Source: an uncultured Eubacteriales bacterium (lineage in GTDB: Bacteria > Bacillota > Clostridia > Oscillospirales > Acutalibacteraceae). Taken from it: 31,939 nucleotides of DNA. The translations under genes and the position numbers were made by a program. The DNA lies in assembly GCA_934464615.1 (NCBI GenBank), contig CAKSKA010000016.1, positions 1 to 31,939 on the forward strand, in the 5' to 3' direction. Positions 1 through 8,166 of this stretch are shown here, piece after piece (positions within the stretch are counted from its first letter, which is position 1; each line of letters opens with the position of its first letter). The notes under the pieces were generated by a model. The model was given only the letters and a program-made list of their open reading frames with translations. It made no database searches and was not told where the DNA came from.

Positions 1-17
1 GCCGTATAATGCAGTAC

Positions 18-46
18 TTGATTTTAAAGAAACGGTAATGTATAAT
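18..46 (+). promoter_or_regulatory. Candidate promoter of tcdA
   Basis: A TTGATT hexamer at 18-23 and a perfect TATAAT at 41-46 are separated by 17 bases, as expected for a housekeeping sigma-A promoter. Transcription would begin near 53, giving a very short leader before the ATG at 64. A second TATAAT at 5-10 has no visible -35 because the window begins there. Confidence 0.5.
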
Positions 47-63
47 AATTTACGGTGAAAAGT

Positions 64-822
64 ATGATTGATCAGTTTTCAAGGACTCGGCTTTTGCTTG
101 GGGATAAAGCCATGGAAAAACTTGCCGCGTCACGCGTTGCCGTATTCGGTATAGGCGGTGTGGGCGGCTACACGGTAGAAGCGCTTGCACGTGCCGGTGT
201 GGGTGCGCTTGATCTTATTGACGACGATAAGGTAAGCATTACAAATATAAACAGACAGATTATTGCCACACACGACAGCATAGGACGGTACAAGGTTGAT
301 GTGGCGCAGGAACGTATATATGCAATTAATCCGCAATGCGTTGTTACGGTTTATAAAACATTTTATCTGCCCGAAACGGCGGATGTTTTTGATTTTACGC
401 AGTATGATTACATTATTGATGCTATTGATACCGTAAGCGGTAAGTTGGCGCTGGTACAAAATGCCCAAAGTGCAAACACCCCTATAATGTCATCAATGGG
501 TGCGGGAAATAAGTTGGACGCCGGCGCATTTAAGGTTGCCGATATTTACAAGACCTCGGTTTGTCCGCTTGCGCGCGTAATGCGGTATGAGTGCAAAAAG
601 CGCGGAATTAAACATTTAAAGGTTGTTTATTCTACCGAAAAACCGATTTGCCCCCTACCGTCGGACGAAGCGGAGATTATTAAAAACGAATACGGCAATG
701 CGCCGCACGAGAGGAAATTTACTTCCCGTCGGCAAATTCCGGGCTCTGTGTCTTTTGCTCCGGCGGTGGCAGGGCTTATGATAGCCGGCGAAGTGGTTAA
801 GGATTTAGTACAGACTGTCTGA
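64..822 (+). CDS. tcdA: tRNA threonylcarbamoyladenosine dehydratase TcdA (ThiF/E1-like)
   Basis: This E1-like enzyme uses ATP to cyclise the threonylcarbamoyl group of t6A37 in ANN-decoding tRNAs to ct6A. The N-terminal Rossmann motif (VFGIGGVGGYTVEALARAG, about residues 26-44) binds ATP, and the acidic IDDDKVSITNINRQ stretch and the CPLARVMRYE segment match the TcdA branch of the ThiF/MoeB superfamily. At 252 residues it is close to the usual 250-270. The frame is open from a GTG at 55, but the ATG at 64 has GGTGA five bases upstream and keeps the conserved DQFSRTRLLLG N-terminus, so I chose 64. The next gene, 43 bases downstream, is also a tRNA-modification enzyme, which suggests a small tRNA-modification operon. 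The family assignment is firm; activity in ct6A formation is inferred from family membership. Confidence 0.93.
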   Translation: MIDQFSRTRLLLGDKAMEKLAASRVAVFGIGGVGGYTVEALARAGVGALDLIDDDKVSITNINRQIIATHDSIGRYKVDVAQERIYAINPQCVVTVYKTFYLPETADVFDFTQYDYIIDAIDTVSGKLALVQNAQSANTPIMSSMGAGNKLDAGAFKVADIYKTSVCPLARVMRYECKKRGIKHLKVVYSTEKPICPLPSDEAEIIKNEYGNAPHERKFTSRRQIPGSVSFAPAVAGLMIAGEVVKDLVQTV

Positions 823-865
823 GCAGTGTTTTACTGTATTAAGTATTTTGTAAGGAGTAAAACAA

Positions 866-1981
866 ATGGAAATAACGGTAGACGAAATGCTCGGACTGAA
901 AAATGACGAATATGTGCTTTACGATATGCGGAATGATACCGACCGTTCTTACGGGTTTATTGATAATTCGGTACACATGGCGGCAGGACAGATAATAGCG
1001 CAGGCGCATCCGACGGATAAAAAAATAATAATTTACTGCGCGCACGGAGTGGAAAGTTTAAATATAGCGGACGAATTATGCGCCGACGGATACAGTGCCT
1101 ACAGCCTTAAGGGCGGATATTTTGCTTGGCTTAAAGTGCGTTTGCAGCAGCTCTCGCAGGATGATGTATGCCAAAAAGCCGAACAGAGCCTGCGTAAAAA
1201 ATTCCGCAAGGATATTATGAGCAAATTTGTAAAGGCACTTAAGGAGTATGAACTTGTAAACGAAGGCGACCGCATTGCCGTTTGCATATCCGGCGGAAAA
1301 GATTCCATGCTTATGGCGAAGTTGTTTCAGGAATTAAAGCGTTTCAGCAAAGTGAATTTTGACGTTAAATATCTTGTAATGGATCCAGGTTACAACGAGG
1401 AAAACCGTGCTGTTATTGAAAACAATGCGAAAATGCTGGGTATTCCGATAAATATATTTGAAACCGATATTTTTGAATCGGTTTATAATGTCGAAAAATC
1501 TCCGTGCTATCTGTGCGCGCGTATGCGGCGCGGATATTTGTACAGTTTTGCAAAACAGCTGGGATGTAATAAAATTGCACTCGGGCACCATTATGACGAT
1601 GTTATTGAAACGATTTTAATGGGTATGCTGCACGGCGCGCAGGTGCAAACTATGATGCCGAAACTGCACAGTACCAATTTTGAGGGTATGGAACTTATCC
1701 GACCTATGTACTTTATACGGGAAGACGATATAAAGGCGTGGAGAGATTATTGCGGTTTACATTTTATACAGTGCGCTTGCAGGTTTACGGATACTTGTAC
1801 CACCTGTAATTCGCAGAACCGTTCCAAACGTCAGGAAACGAAGGAACTTATACGCGAACTTAAAAAGAGCAATCCGAATGTGGAAAAGTGTATATTTAAA
1901 AGTGTTGAAAATGTAAATTTAAGCACCGTTATTGCTTATAAAAAAGACGGTGTAAAGCATAATTTTTTAGATGAGTATTGA
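866..1981 (+). CDS. Rhodanese-TtcA-like fusion, tRNA 2-thiolation ATPase
   Basis: Residues 1-90 form a rhodanese-like domain with a candidate persulfide cysteine at position 58 (YCAHGVES loop). A PP-loop ATPase follows, with SGGKDS at 142-147 and GHHYDDVIET at 240-249. Cysteine pairs at 214/217 and 311/314 (CYLCARMRRG and CTTCNSQ) resemble the Fe-S ligands of TtcA-type tRNA thiolases, which make 2-thiocytidine at tRNA position 32. Typical TtcA proteins are around 300 residues and lack the rhodanese part, so this is a fusion that may carry its own sulfur relay, as ThiI does in the opposite domain order. A clear AAGGAG sits nine bases before the ATG. tcdA lies upstream, and a GC-rich hairpin follows the stop. 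The exact tRNA substrate cannot be read from the sequence. Confidence 0.82.
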   Translation: MEITVDEMLGLKNDEYVLYDMRNDTDRSYGFIDNSVHMAAGQIIAQAHPTDKKIIIYCAHGVESLNIADELCADGYSAYSLKGGYFAWLKVRLQQLSQDDVCQKAEQSLRKKFRKDIMSKFVKALKEYELVNEGDRIAVCISGGKDSMLMAKLFQELKRFSKVNFDVKYLVMDPGYNEENRAVIENNAKMLGIPINIFETDIFESVYNVEKSPCYLCARMRRGYLYSFAKQLGCNKIALGHHYDDVIETILMGMLHGAQVQTMMPKLHSTNFEGMELIRPMYFIREDDIKAWRDYCGLHFIQCACRFTDTCTTCNSQNRSKRQETKELIRELKKSNPNVEKCIFKSVENVNLSTVIAYKKDGVKHNFLDEY

Positions 1982-1987
1982 TTTTTA

Positions 1988-2015
1988 CGGCGGCGTCGTA
2001 CTATCGGCGCCGCCG
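1988..2015 (+). terminator. GC-rich hairpin after the TtcA-like gene
   Basis: An 11-bp stem (1988-1998 with 2005-2015, one G-U pair) with a 6-base loop begins seven bases after the stop codon. No U-tract follows, so it may be a weak terminator or a 3'-end stabiliser rather than a canonical intrinsic terminator. Confidence 0.5.
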
Positions 2016-2051
2016 AAGTTGTGTTAATGTTCATTAATTTGGTTGTCGGTC

Positions 2052-2080
2052 TTGAAAAAAGCAGTGATGTATGGTATATT
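2052..2080 (+). promoter_or_regulatory. Promoter of tRNA-Arg(CCG)
   Basis: TTGAAA at 2052-2057 and TATATT at 2075-2080 are 17 bases apart. A TG one base upstream of the -10 makes it an extended -10 promoter. Transcription would start near 2087, about nine bases before the mature tRNA 5' end, which is normal for a single tRNA gene. Confidence 0.7.
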
Positions 2081-2095
2081 TATATAGTTGAAAAT

Positions 2096-2172
2096 GCGCC
2101 ATTAGCTCAGTTGGATAGAGCACCGGCCTCCGACGCCGGGTGTCGCTGGTTCGAATCCAGTATGGCGTACCA
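2096..2172 (+). tRNA. tRNA-Arg (anticodon CCG)
   Basis: A complete 77-nt cloverleaf can be drawn. The acceptor GCGCCAT pairs with ATGGCGT (a G-U closing pair), the D arm is GCTC/GAGC, the anticodon stem CCGGC/GCCGG encloses loop CTCCGAC, and the T arm carries TTCGAAT. The anticodon CCG reads CGG (Arg). The CCA end is encoded. It has its own promoter and terminator. Confidence 0.96.
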
Positions 2173-2210
2173 ACCCGACAAGTTTTTCAAAACTTGTCGG
2201 GTTACTTTTT
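2173..2210 (+). terminator. Intrinsic terminator of tRNA-Arg(CCG)
   Basis: A long inverted repeat (ACCCGACAAGTTT with AAACTTGTCGGGT, 2173-2202) directly follows the CCA end, and a T-tract lies at 2206-2210. The stem core CGACAAG recurs in the terminator of the other tRNA-Arg gene at 5392-5429. Confidence 0.85.
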
Positions 2211-2323
2211 ACCGTCTGCTTTTTTAAATCCGTATGGTTGGGGAAATGCCGAGGTAAACGCCGACTCTGCCGACGGATATTAAAACAACTGTCAGTTTTC
2301 TTGCTGTTTTGCCGCACACAGCC

Positions 2324-2352
2324 TTGCAATTTTGTTCTATTAAAAGTATAAT
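2324..2352 (+). promoter_or_regulatory. Promoter of the SGNH esterase gene
   Basis: TTGCAA at 2324-2329 and a perfect TATAAT at 2347-2352 are spaced by 17 bases. Predicted transcription start is near 2359, 24 bases before the ATG. The remaining stretch 2211-2323 shows no recognisable feature. Confidence 0.65.
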
Positions 2353-2382
2353 TGTGGTATATTCAAGCAAAGGACGGTATTT

Positions 2383-3387
2383 ATGCAACTTGACCTTAAG
2401 CAGATAAAAGATATAACGTGCGGTGCCGTCGAAGTGATGAGGCAGCAGGACGGATTTCATTTCTACCGCTTTACCGCACCGCAAAGGGAACTGTATGAAC
2501 GTGAGAAAAGTCATGCAAATGTAAGGGTATTTTCAACTTCCGGAATTGCATTAAATTTTATAACGGACAGTCGGCATCTCACTTTAAAGGTTACTGTCGA
2601 ACCGGGATCGTCAAGAAAATATTTTGCGTTTGATGTCTTTGTAAACGGAAACAGTGCAGGCTCGCTTAATAATTTCGGCGATGAAGATTTAATAGGAGAA
2701 TATTGCGGTGTCGATTTACCGCTGGGACGATTTGAAAAAACATTCGAACTCGGTAGCGGCGAAAAGCAAGTCAGAATTTATTTTCCGTGGTCGGTCAAAG
2801 CGGTAGTTCGTGAAATCACGCTTGACGACGGCGCGTATGCAGTGCCGATCAGACCTAAATACAAATTACTTAGTTTCGGGGATTCAATTACGCAGGGATA
2901 CGATGCACTGCACCCTTCAAACAAATACATCACCAAAATTGCACAGGCACTGGATGCCGAAGAATTTAACAAGGGAATCGGCGGGGAGATATTTTTCCCG
3001 GAACTTGCAGGAATAAAGGAAAATTTTACGCCGGATTATATCACCGTGGCATACGGAACGAACGATTGGAATGGTTGCACAAAGCAGCAATTTATGCAGA
3101 ATTGCAGTGCGTTTTTTAAGAACATACACGAAAATTATCCGAACAGCCGTGTGTTTGCGATTACGCCGATATGGCGCAAAAGCCACAATGACAAAAAAGC
3201 ATTTGACAGTTTCGGCGAAATAGGGGAGATTATCGGCAATATAACCGATAAGTACGAAAATATGACGGCAATTTGCGGCTATGATTTTGTACCCCATGAT
3301 GAAAAATTATTTGCGGATCTGTGTTTGCATCCTAATGATACAGGTTTTAATTATTATTTTGAGAATCTTTTAAAACATTTAAAATAG
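2383..3387 (+). CDS. SGNH/GDSL-family hydrolase (probable carbohydrate esterase)
   Basis: The 334-residue protein has a beta-rich N-terminal region (about 1-155) resembling the accessory domain of two-domain SGNH esterases, followed by the SGNH hydrolase fold. The four blocks are visible: GDS at 166-168 (nucleophile S168), GIGG at 198-201, GTND at 225-228, and LHPND with H316 preceded by D312. No signal peptide is seen, so it probably acts in the cytoplasm. Relatives with this architecture remove acyl groups from sugars or oligosaccharides, but the substrate here is unknown. AAAGGA lies eight bases before the ATG. A promoter precedes the gene and a strong terminator follows, so it is transcribed alone, although the adjacent oxidoreductase may act in the same sugar pathway. 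Confidence 0.8.
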   Translation: MQLDLKQIKDITCGAVEVMRQQDGFHFYRFTAPQRELYEREKSHANVRVFSTSGIALNFITDSRHLTLKVTVEPGSSRKYFAFDVFVNGNSAGSLNNFGDEDLIGEYCGVDLPLGRFEKTFELGSGEKQVRIYFPWSVKAVVREITLDDGAYAVPIRPKYKLLSFGDSITQGYDALHPSNKYITKIAQALDAEEFNKGIGGEIFFPELAGIKENFTPDYITVAYGTNDWNGCTKQQFMQNCSAFFKNIHENYPNSRVFAITPIWRKSHNDKKAFDSFGEIGEIIGNITDKYENMTAICGYDFVPHDEKLFADLCLHPNDTGFNYYFENLLKHLK

Positions 3388-3393
3388 GCAGTA

Positions 3394-3425
3394 AAATCCC
3401 CCGAAATATTTCGGGGGATTTTTTT
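3394..3425 (+). terminator. Intrinsic terminator after the SGNH esterase
   Basis: A 12-bp perfect stem (3394-3405 with 3410-3421) has a 4-base loop and runs into a T-run ending at 3425. It is a textbook rho-independent terminator just after the stop at 3387. Confidence 0.93.
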
Positions 3426-3534
3426 GCAAATTATTTGCACGATTTTATAAGAATAATACACAAAAACGTATGATTATTTTGTTTTTCAGCTTTATAATAC
3501 AGGTAAAAACTATGCAAGAAAAGAGGCGGCTGAC

Positions 3535-5226
3535 ATGAAAAAAACCGAACATAATGCAGACTTTTGTGTTGTCGGGGGAGGCATGGCAGGCATATGTGCC
3601 GCACTCTCCGCTGCAAGACACGGAATTTCGACGGTACTTGTGCAGGACAGGGGGGTACTCGGCGGAAATGCCTCAAGCGAAATTCGTATGTGGATATGCG
3701 GAGCGCACGGCAGGGATAACAGGGAAACGGGCATTATAGAGGAAATAATGCTTGAAAACTTCTACAGCAACAGACAATTGAGTTATCCGCTTTGGGACGC
3801 GGTACTGTTCGAAAAAGTTTCAAGACAGGAAAATCTTACGTTGCTGCTTAATTGCAGTTGTTTTGACGCCGAATGTAAAAACGGACGGATAACAAGCATA
3901 AAAGCATGGCAATCGCCGTGCGAAACAATGCATACGGTAAGGGCGCGTTTTTTTGCCGATTGTTCCGGCGACAGTATTTTAGCGCCGCTTACCGCGGCCG
4001 AGTACCGTTACGGCAGGGAAGCGCAGAGTGAATTCAATGAAAAAACAGAACCGAAAACGGCAGATAAAAAGACTATGGGTATGAGTTGCCTTTTCCAAGT
4101 GCGTGAAACCGACAGACCGCAGAAATTTACCCCGCCGGAATGGGCATACAAATACCCGACAGACGAGGATATACCGTTCAGGGAACACGATTTATCGACG
4201 AATTTTTGGTGGATTGAATTGGGCGGCGAGGGCGACTGCATACACGATGCCGACATATACCGCGATGAACTTATAAAAATCGCCTACGGCGTATGGGACC
4301 ACATAAAAAATTACGGGGATCACGGTGCGGAAAACTATCAGCTTGAATGGATAGGATTACTTCCGGGAAAGCGTGAGAGCCGACGATATGTGGGTAAATA
4401 TATCGTAAATCAGAACGATGTTGAAGCAGGCGGAAATTTTTATGATACAATCGCTTACGGCGGTTGGAGCATGGATGACCATTTTCCTGAGGGTATCAAC
4501 CACAAAAATTCGTATCCGACTGTATATCATCCGGCACCGTCGCCCTGGGGAATACCGTTTAGGGCGGTTTGCTCAAAAAACATTGAAAATCTTTTGTTTG
4601 CAGGAAGGAACATAAGTGTTACACATGCGGCACTTTCTTCCTCGCGTGTTATGGCGACATGTGCGCTGCTCGGTCAGGCGGTCGGCACTGCGGCGGCACA
4701 GATGGTAAACGACAATGAAAACACCGACAACATAAATATAGAAAAGCTGCAGGATACCCTTATGGCAGACGATTGCTTTCTGCCTGGGAGGAAACGCAAA
4801 GTTTCCCAACTTTCAAAGCGCGTTTTTTGTAACAGCGAAATCATAAGAAACGGCATTGAGCGTTGTGACGAAAACAAATGGGTGGGCAAAAAGGGTGATT
4901 ATATCGAATATAAAAGTGATAAACCGTTTGAATTGTCGGGTATAAGAATTGTTTTTGACAGTGATTTAAACCGCGATTATCAAAATATGCCTTGTTGCAT
5001 TAGGCTTAACGAGGAGCGTTTTAAACTTCCGAAAACATTGATTAAGGATTTTGATATAATACTTACGGATGTTAGCGGCAGGCAAACGGTAATGCCATAC
5101 AGAAATTGGCATAACAGGCTTTTTGTTACGCGGATTTCGGGGGAATATGTAAGCGTTAAACTTTTACCGCTTGAAACTTACGGCGCTGAGACATTTAATA
5201 TTTTTGCTTTTGAAATAATGCGGTAA
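3535..5226 (+). CDS. FAD-dependent oxidoreductase (FAD_oxidored family)
   Basis: The N-terminus holds a dinucleotide-binding motif (VVGGGMAGICAALSAARHG, about residues 12-30) followed by LGGNASSEIRMWICGAHG, typical of the PF12831 FAD_oxidored family. A second cofactor-contact block lies near residues 355-385 (NLLFAGRNISVTHAALSSSR, then GQAVGTAAAQ). The C-terminal 120 residues look like a separate beta-rich module. No signal peptide is present. Members are common in gut Clostridia near sugar-degradation genes, but the reaction is not known, so I infer only oxidation or reduction of a small organic, possibly sugar-derived, substrate. AGAGG is eight bases before the ATG, and a TATAAT at 3493-3498 is a possible -10 without a good -35. 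It lies downstream of the esterase but is separated by a terminator. Confidence 0.82.
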   Translation: MKKTEHNADFCVVGGGMAGICAALSAARHGISTVLVQDRGVLGGNASSEIRMWICGAHGRDNRETGIIEEIMLENFYSNRQLSYPLWDAVLFEKVSRQENLTLLLNCSCFDAECKNGRITSIKAWQSPCETMHTVRARFFADCSGDSILAPLTAAEYRYGREAQSEFNEKTEPKTADKKTMGMSCLFQVRETDRPQKFTPPEWAYKYPTDEDIPFREHDLSTNFWWIELGGEGDCIHDADIYRDELIKIAYGVWDHIKNYGDHGAENYQLEWIGLLPGKRESRRYVGKYIVNQNDVEAGGNFYDTIAYGGWSMDDHFPEGINHKNSYPTVYHPAPSPWGIPFRAVCSKNIENLLFAGRNISVTHAALSSSRVMATCALLGQAVGTAAAQMVNDNENTDNINIEKLQDTLMADDCFLPGRKRKVSQLSKRVFCNSEIIRNGIERCDENKWVGKKGDYIEYKSDKPFELSGIRIVFDSDLNRDYQNMPCCIRLNEERFKLPKTLIKDFDIILTDVSGRQTVMPYRNWHNRLFVTRISGEYVSVKLLPLETYGAETFNIFAFEIMR

Positions 5227-5391
5227 AACAATAAAATTTTAAGTAACGGAACAAACAAAACATGGGAATATCCCGTTTCGGGAACAATTATCCCGCTTGC
5301 TTGTCTATATTATTTTATATTCTGCGGAAGTAACAACCAAGCAGTTATCACTTTTCCGATAAATCTGCGTTGCAATTATGATATTATAAAT

Positions 5392-5429
5392 AAAAATCGA
5401 CAAGCATCTTACGACGCTTGTCGATTTTT
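5392..5429 (-). terminator. Terminator of tRNA-Arg(CCT), possibly bidirectional
   Basis: A 14-bp inverted repeat (5392-5405 with 5416-5429) ends in an A-run on the plus strand, which is a U-run for the minus-strand tRNA transcript. Because the other side has a T-run, it could also stop plus-strand transcription from the oxidoreductase gene. Between 5227 and 5391 I see nothing else. Confidence 0.85.
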
Positions 5430-5505
5430 GGCGTTCCCGAGGTGATTCGAACACCCGACCTACCGCTTAGGAGGCGGTCGCTCTATCCAGCTGAGCTACG
5501 GAAAC
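5429..5505 (-). tRNA. tRNA-Arg (anticodon CCT)
   Basis: On the minus strand a 77-nt cloverleaf forms. The acceptor GTTTCCG pairs with CGGGAAC, the anticodon stem ACCGC/GCGGT holds loop CTCCTAA with anticodon CCT (reads AGG, Arg), and the T loop is TTCGAAT. The discriminator is G and CCA is encoded. It lies just downstream of the exopolysaccharide operon but has its own promoter. Confidence 0.96.
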
Positions 5506-5518
5506 AAACAATACATCT

Positions 5519-5547
5519 ATTTTAATATAATATATGTATTTTGTCAA
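5519..5547 (-). promoter_or_regulatory. Promoter of tRNA-Arg(CCT)
   Basis: On the minus strand a perfect TTGACA (5542-5547) and TAAAAT (5519-5524) are 17 bases apart, placing the start about seven bases upstream of the mature tRNA. Confidence 0.75.
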
Positions 5548-5600
5548 GAAGATGCAGCAAACTGATAAGAACGATTTGTCCCTATCGGGGTAACACTATT

Positions 5601-7004
5601 TTACTGTAAAACAATAATTCCAAGCACGTTTTTGCCGTACTTTTCGCAAAGCTGCTGTTGGTGATACAGGCTGTCGTATGTGGTAATACCCGCGGTGGGT
5701 ACAAGTATAACGGCATCCGACTGTGTAACGGCATCAAGCGTATCGGCGTTTTTATACGGTGTTAATGCTACGGACGCCTTTATGTCCTTTTGTTTCATAG
5801 CGTCGCAAATCGCGGAAATATTGCTTTCCTTTTCGTCGGCGTTTTCGGTTATAATAAGCACGCTTTTTGCACCATGTTCCTGTGCGGCAAGGGCAGCCTC
5901 TTTAGAAATAACGCCCGACTGTCCGTCCTTATTATAAAAATGCTTTACGGTACCGCGGCTGCCTTTTCGTCCCGCGGTTTCGGTATAAAGCGAGCCGAAA
6001 ACATATTCGTTAAATCTGCATTTAACATCATCCGCGCTTTTAACTTTTTGGGAGAAAAGGTAAACCAATACCAATACCAGCACCGAACCTACAAAACCCG
6101 CGCCGAAGCCGAACACAAGATATTTTTTGCTGACGGATACTTTTCTCGGCTCGTCCGTTTCCGAACCTGCATTAATATCGGAAACCAAAAGTTCGTAAAG
6201 AGATTTTTCCGAATCGTCGAGTCTTTTAACTATTTCATCGTGATAATAAGTAAGGTCGTTGAATGTTCTTATTTCATCGGCTTGCATATCACGCAAAATT
6301 TCGGAATTGCCGAAAACGGTTTCTTCACTTACAAGTGTGCAAACAAATCTGCCGTCTACCTGTTTTATCTTTTCGGCTTTTTCCGTAAATGCCTGCTTTA
6401 CTATTTCGGCAATAGCCTTGCTTGCTTTTTCGGTTGTACCGAAAACATTTACGGTAAGCGTTGTAGCGGTATCCTCGGTTTTGGGATTTAACTTTGCGTC
6501 ATATATGTCCGTTATTATTATATCGGATAAATATTGCGCTTCAATCCCTTTAAGGTCTGCAGCGCTGTGCGCTTTATTGTAAAGGTCCGATGAATAAACA
6601 ACTTCCTTAAGCATAGCAGCTGCTTCTTCGCTGCCGTTACCGTTTACTGTATATACAAGTTTTTGCGAATATGCGTTTTCGGTATCAATAGCAAATAACG
6701 GAGAAAGTTTTATATGTTTTGCCTGTTTGGAAACGGCTATTTTTGCCGCCGCCGCCGCCCTTGCATTGTCTTTTTGCAGTTCCGTAAGTCCGCTTTCCGC
6801 AGCGCTTACAGCGTCGCTGCTTACAGCCGTATCGCTGCTTTTGCCGACGGCACGCATATCTTTTACGTATTTAAATCCTGCGGCAAATACCGTGAGTGCC
6901 AGCGTACACGCAATAATAATTTTAAAGTGTTTTATAAGATGTATTCCGAGGTCCTTAAAATTAATTACTGCATCCTGTCTTCTGCAATTTGTATTTTGTT
7001 CCAT
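5601..7004 (-). CDS. Wzz-like polysaccharide co-polymerase with degenerate BY-kinase domain
   Basis: Two membrane helices (about residues 27-46 and 295-318) bracket a largely extracytoplasmic, helix-rich region with coiled-coil character, the layout of Wzz/Wzc chain-length regulators. The N-terminal DLGIHLIKHFKIII segment is typical of the Wzz domain. Residues about 325-467 resemble the cytoplasmic ATPase fold of bacterial tyrosine kinases (VLIITENADEKESNISAI at 382-399, SDAVILVP at 429-436), but the position expected for the Walker A lysine-serine is replaced and no tyrosine tail is present. It probably acts as a non-catalytic co-polymerase setting chain length or coupling polymerisation to export. 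GGAGGA six bases before the ATG is a strong ribosome site. It is the last gene of the exopolysaccharide operon. Confidence 0.75.
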   Translation of the reverse strand: MEQNTNCRRQDAVINFKDLGIHLIKHFKIIIACTLALTVFAAGFKYVKDMRAVGKSSDTAVSSDAVSAAESGLTELQKDNARAAAAAKIAVSKQAKHIKLSPLFAIDTENAYSQKLVYTVNGNGSEEAAAMLKEVVYSSDLYNKAHSAADLKGIEAQYLSDIIITDIYDAKLNPKTEDTATTLTVNVFGTTEKASKAIAEIVKQAFTEKAEKIKQVDGRFVCTLVSEETVFGNSEILRDMQADEIRTFNDLTYYHDEIVKRLDDSEKSLYELLVSDINAGSETDEPRKVSVSKKYLVFGFGAGFVGSVLVLVLVYLFSQKVKSADDVKCRFNEYVFGSLYTETAGRKGSRGTVKHFYNKDGQSGVISKEAALAAQEHGAKSVLIITENADEKESNISAICDAMKQKDIKASVALTPYKNADTLDAVTQSDAVILVPTAGITTYDSLYHQQQLCEKYGKNVLGIIVLQ

Positions 7005-7044
7005 TTAAAATCCTCCGTTTGTGTGAGTTATTTTATTTTAAAAT

Positions 7045-8160
7045 TCAGCCGTTAAAAATTGAACGGTAGGGAATAACTTCTTCATCCCCTAAAATTACAA
7101 TGCTGTAAAAACATATAACACCGTAAAATAAGGCAAGCAGTATTTTTACTGTCAGGCGGTCGTTTTTATAGTTGTGACACTGTGCCGCCGTGGGTATTGA
7201 CAGCAATTGCCAAAATGAAAACAATCGCATAAGTCTGTAAGCCGCCGGTACAACGCTGTCAAAAAGGCATATTGCAACGGCAAAAAACTGTATTGCAACA
7301 AAGCAGTCCAACTTCTTTTCGCCGGTCTTTTCCCTTGTATAAAGCAAAAAGGCAAATATCGCAATGTTTTCAAGCATACGCAGTGTTCCTATTGTTGCTT
7401 CGTTAAATATGGAATATTCAATATAATAAGCAAGTCTTTCGGGCAACACTGCCACCAATACGGACGGAAATACTTTTATAAGCAAGAAAAATACGCCGAC
7501 CGCAATTGTCATAATTATAACAAATTTTTCTATAGATATATACTCAAGCGCATAAAACACAATAAGCATTGCAAAAAACACAATCATGGATTTATGCAGT
7601 GTGCTTGCAACGGCGCAAACTACGGCAAAGGATATCCATTTTTTATCCCTTATATAAACGTAGCCGAAAAGTATTAAAGAAGATGCCAAAGCCTGACGCA
7701 GGTTGTTAAGGGATATAAAATATTCGCCTGATACTATAAGTATTAAAACGCAGAAAGTAAGGTCTTTTTGCGTTTTGTAAAAAGCCAACCCGACAAACAG
7801 AAAAAATATGCCCGAAGTTGTTACAAAAACCCACTGCGGATTAGACGTAAACATACCGAGTATGCGGTTGAATAGATAAAATCCTATTTCGTAATAAGTA
7901 CGCTCGCCTGCCAAAATTTCAAGAAAACGGGGTGTGTAGGTAAAATAATAATCGGTGCCTATGCCTTTACGCAGCGCTGCGGTTAAAAACAGCGGCATTA
8001 AGGCAATTAAAAACCAAATTGCCCCGCAAAAAACATCACGGCGGAATATGTAACCGCCGCTTTGCTTAACAAGCGCGTGCGTATGCTCTGTCGGTATAAG
8101 AAAGTGCTGCGCGGTAAACGTAAACCCCAGCGACAGCAAAAAAACACATAAGTATATCAT
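7045..8160 (-). CDS. EpsG/Wzy-like polysaccharide polymerase (integral membrane)
   Basis: The 371-residue protein consists almost wholly of hydrophobic segments, about ten to twelve membrane helices. The loop RKGIGTDYYFTYTPRF (around residues 65-80) matches the conserved GTDY motif of the EpsG family, whose members are thought to polymerise exopolysaccharide repeat units at the outer face of the membrane. AGGTGA six bases before the ATG overlaps the stop of the upstream transferase gene. The gap to that gene is six bases, and the Wzz-like partner follows 40 bases downstream. Polymerase and co-polymerase side by side is the usual order. The sugar unit cannot be told from the sequence. Confidence 0.8.
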   Translation of the reverse strand: MIYLCVFLLSLGFTFTAQHFLIPTEHTHALVKQSGGYIFRRDVFCGAIWFLIALMPLFLTAALRKGIGTDYYFTYTPRFLEILAGERTYYEIGFYLFNRILGMFTSNPQWVFVTTSGIFFLFVGLAFYKTQKDLTFCVLILIVSGEYFISLNNLRQALASSLILFGYVYIRDKKWISFAVVCAVASTLHKSMIVFFAMLIVFYALEYISIEKFVIIMTIAVGVFFLLIKVFPSVLVAVLPERLAYYIEYSIFNEATIGTLRMLENIAIFAFLLYTREKTGEKKLDCFVAIQFFAVAICLFDSVVPAAYRLMRLFSFWQLLSIPTAAQCHNYKNDRLTVKILLALFYGVICFYSIVILGDEEVIPYRSIFNG

Positions 8161-8166
8161 TCTTTA

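Noticed and set aside
2021..2227. Plus-strand open frame across tRNA-Arg(CCG)
   Set aside because: It runs through the tRNA and its terminator; the overlap is a by-product of the RNA gene.
5790..6491. Plus-strand 233-codon open frame opposite the Wzz-like gene
   Set aside because: No ribosome site or family match; the minus-strand gene has clear membrane helices and operon context.
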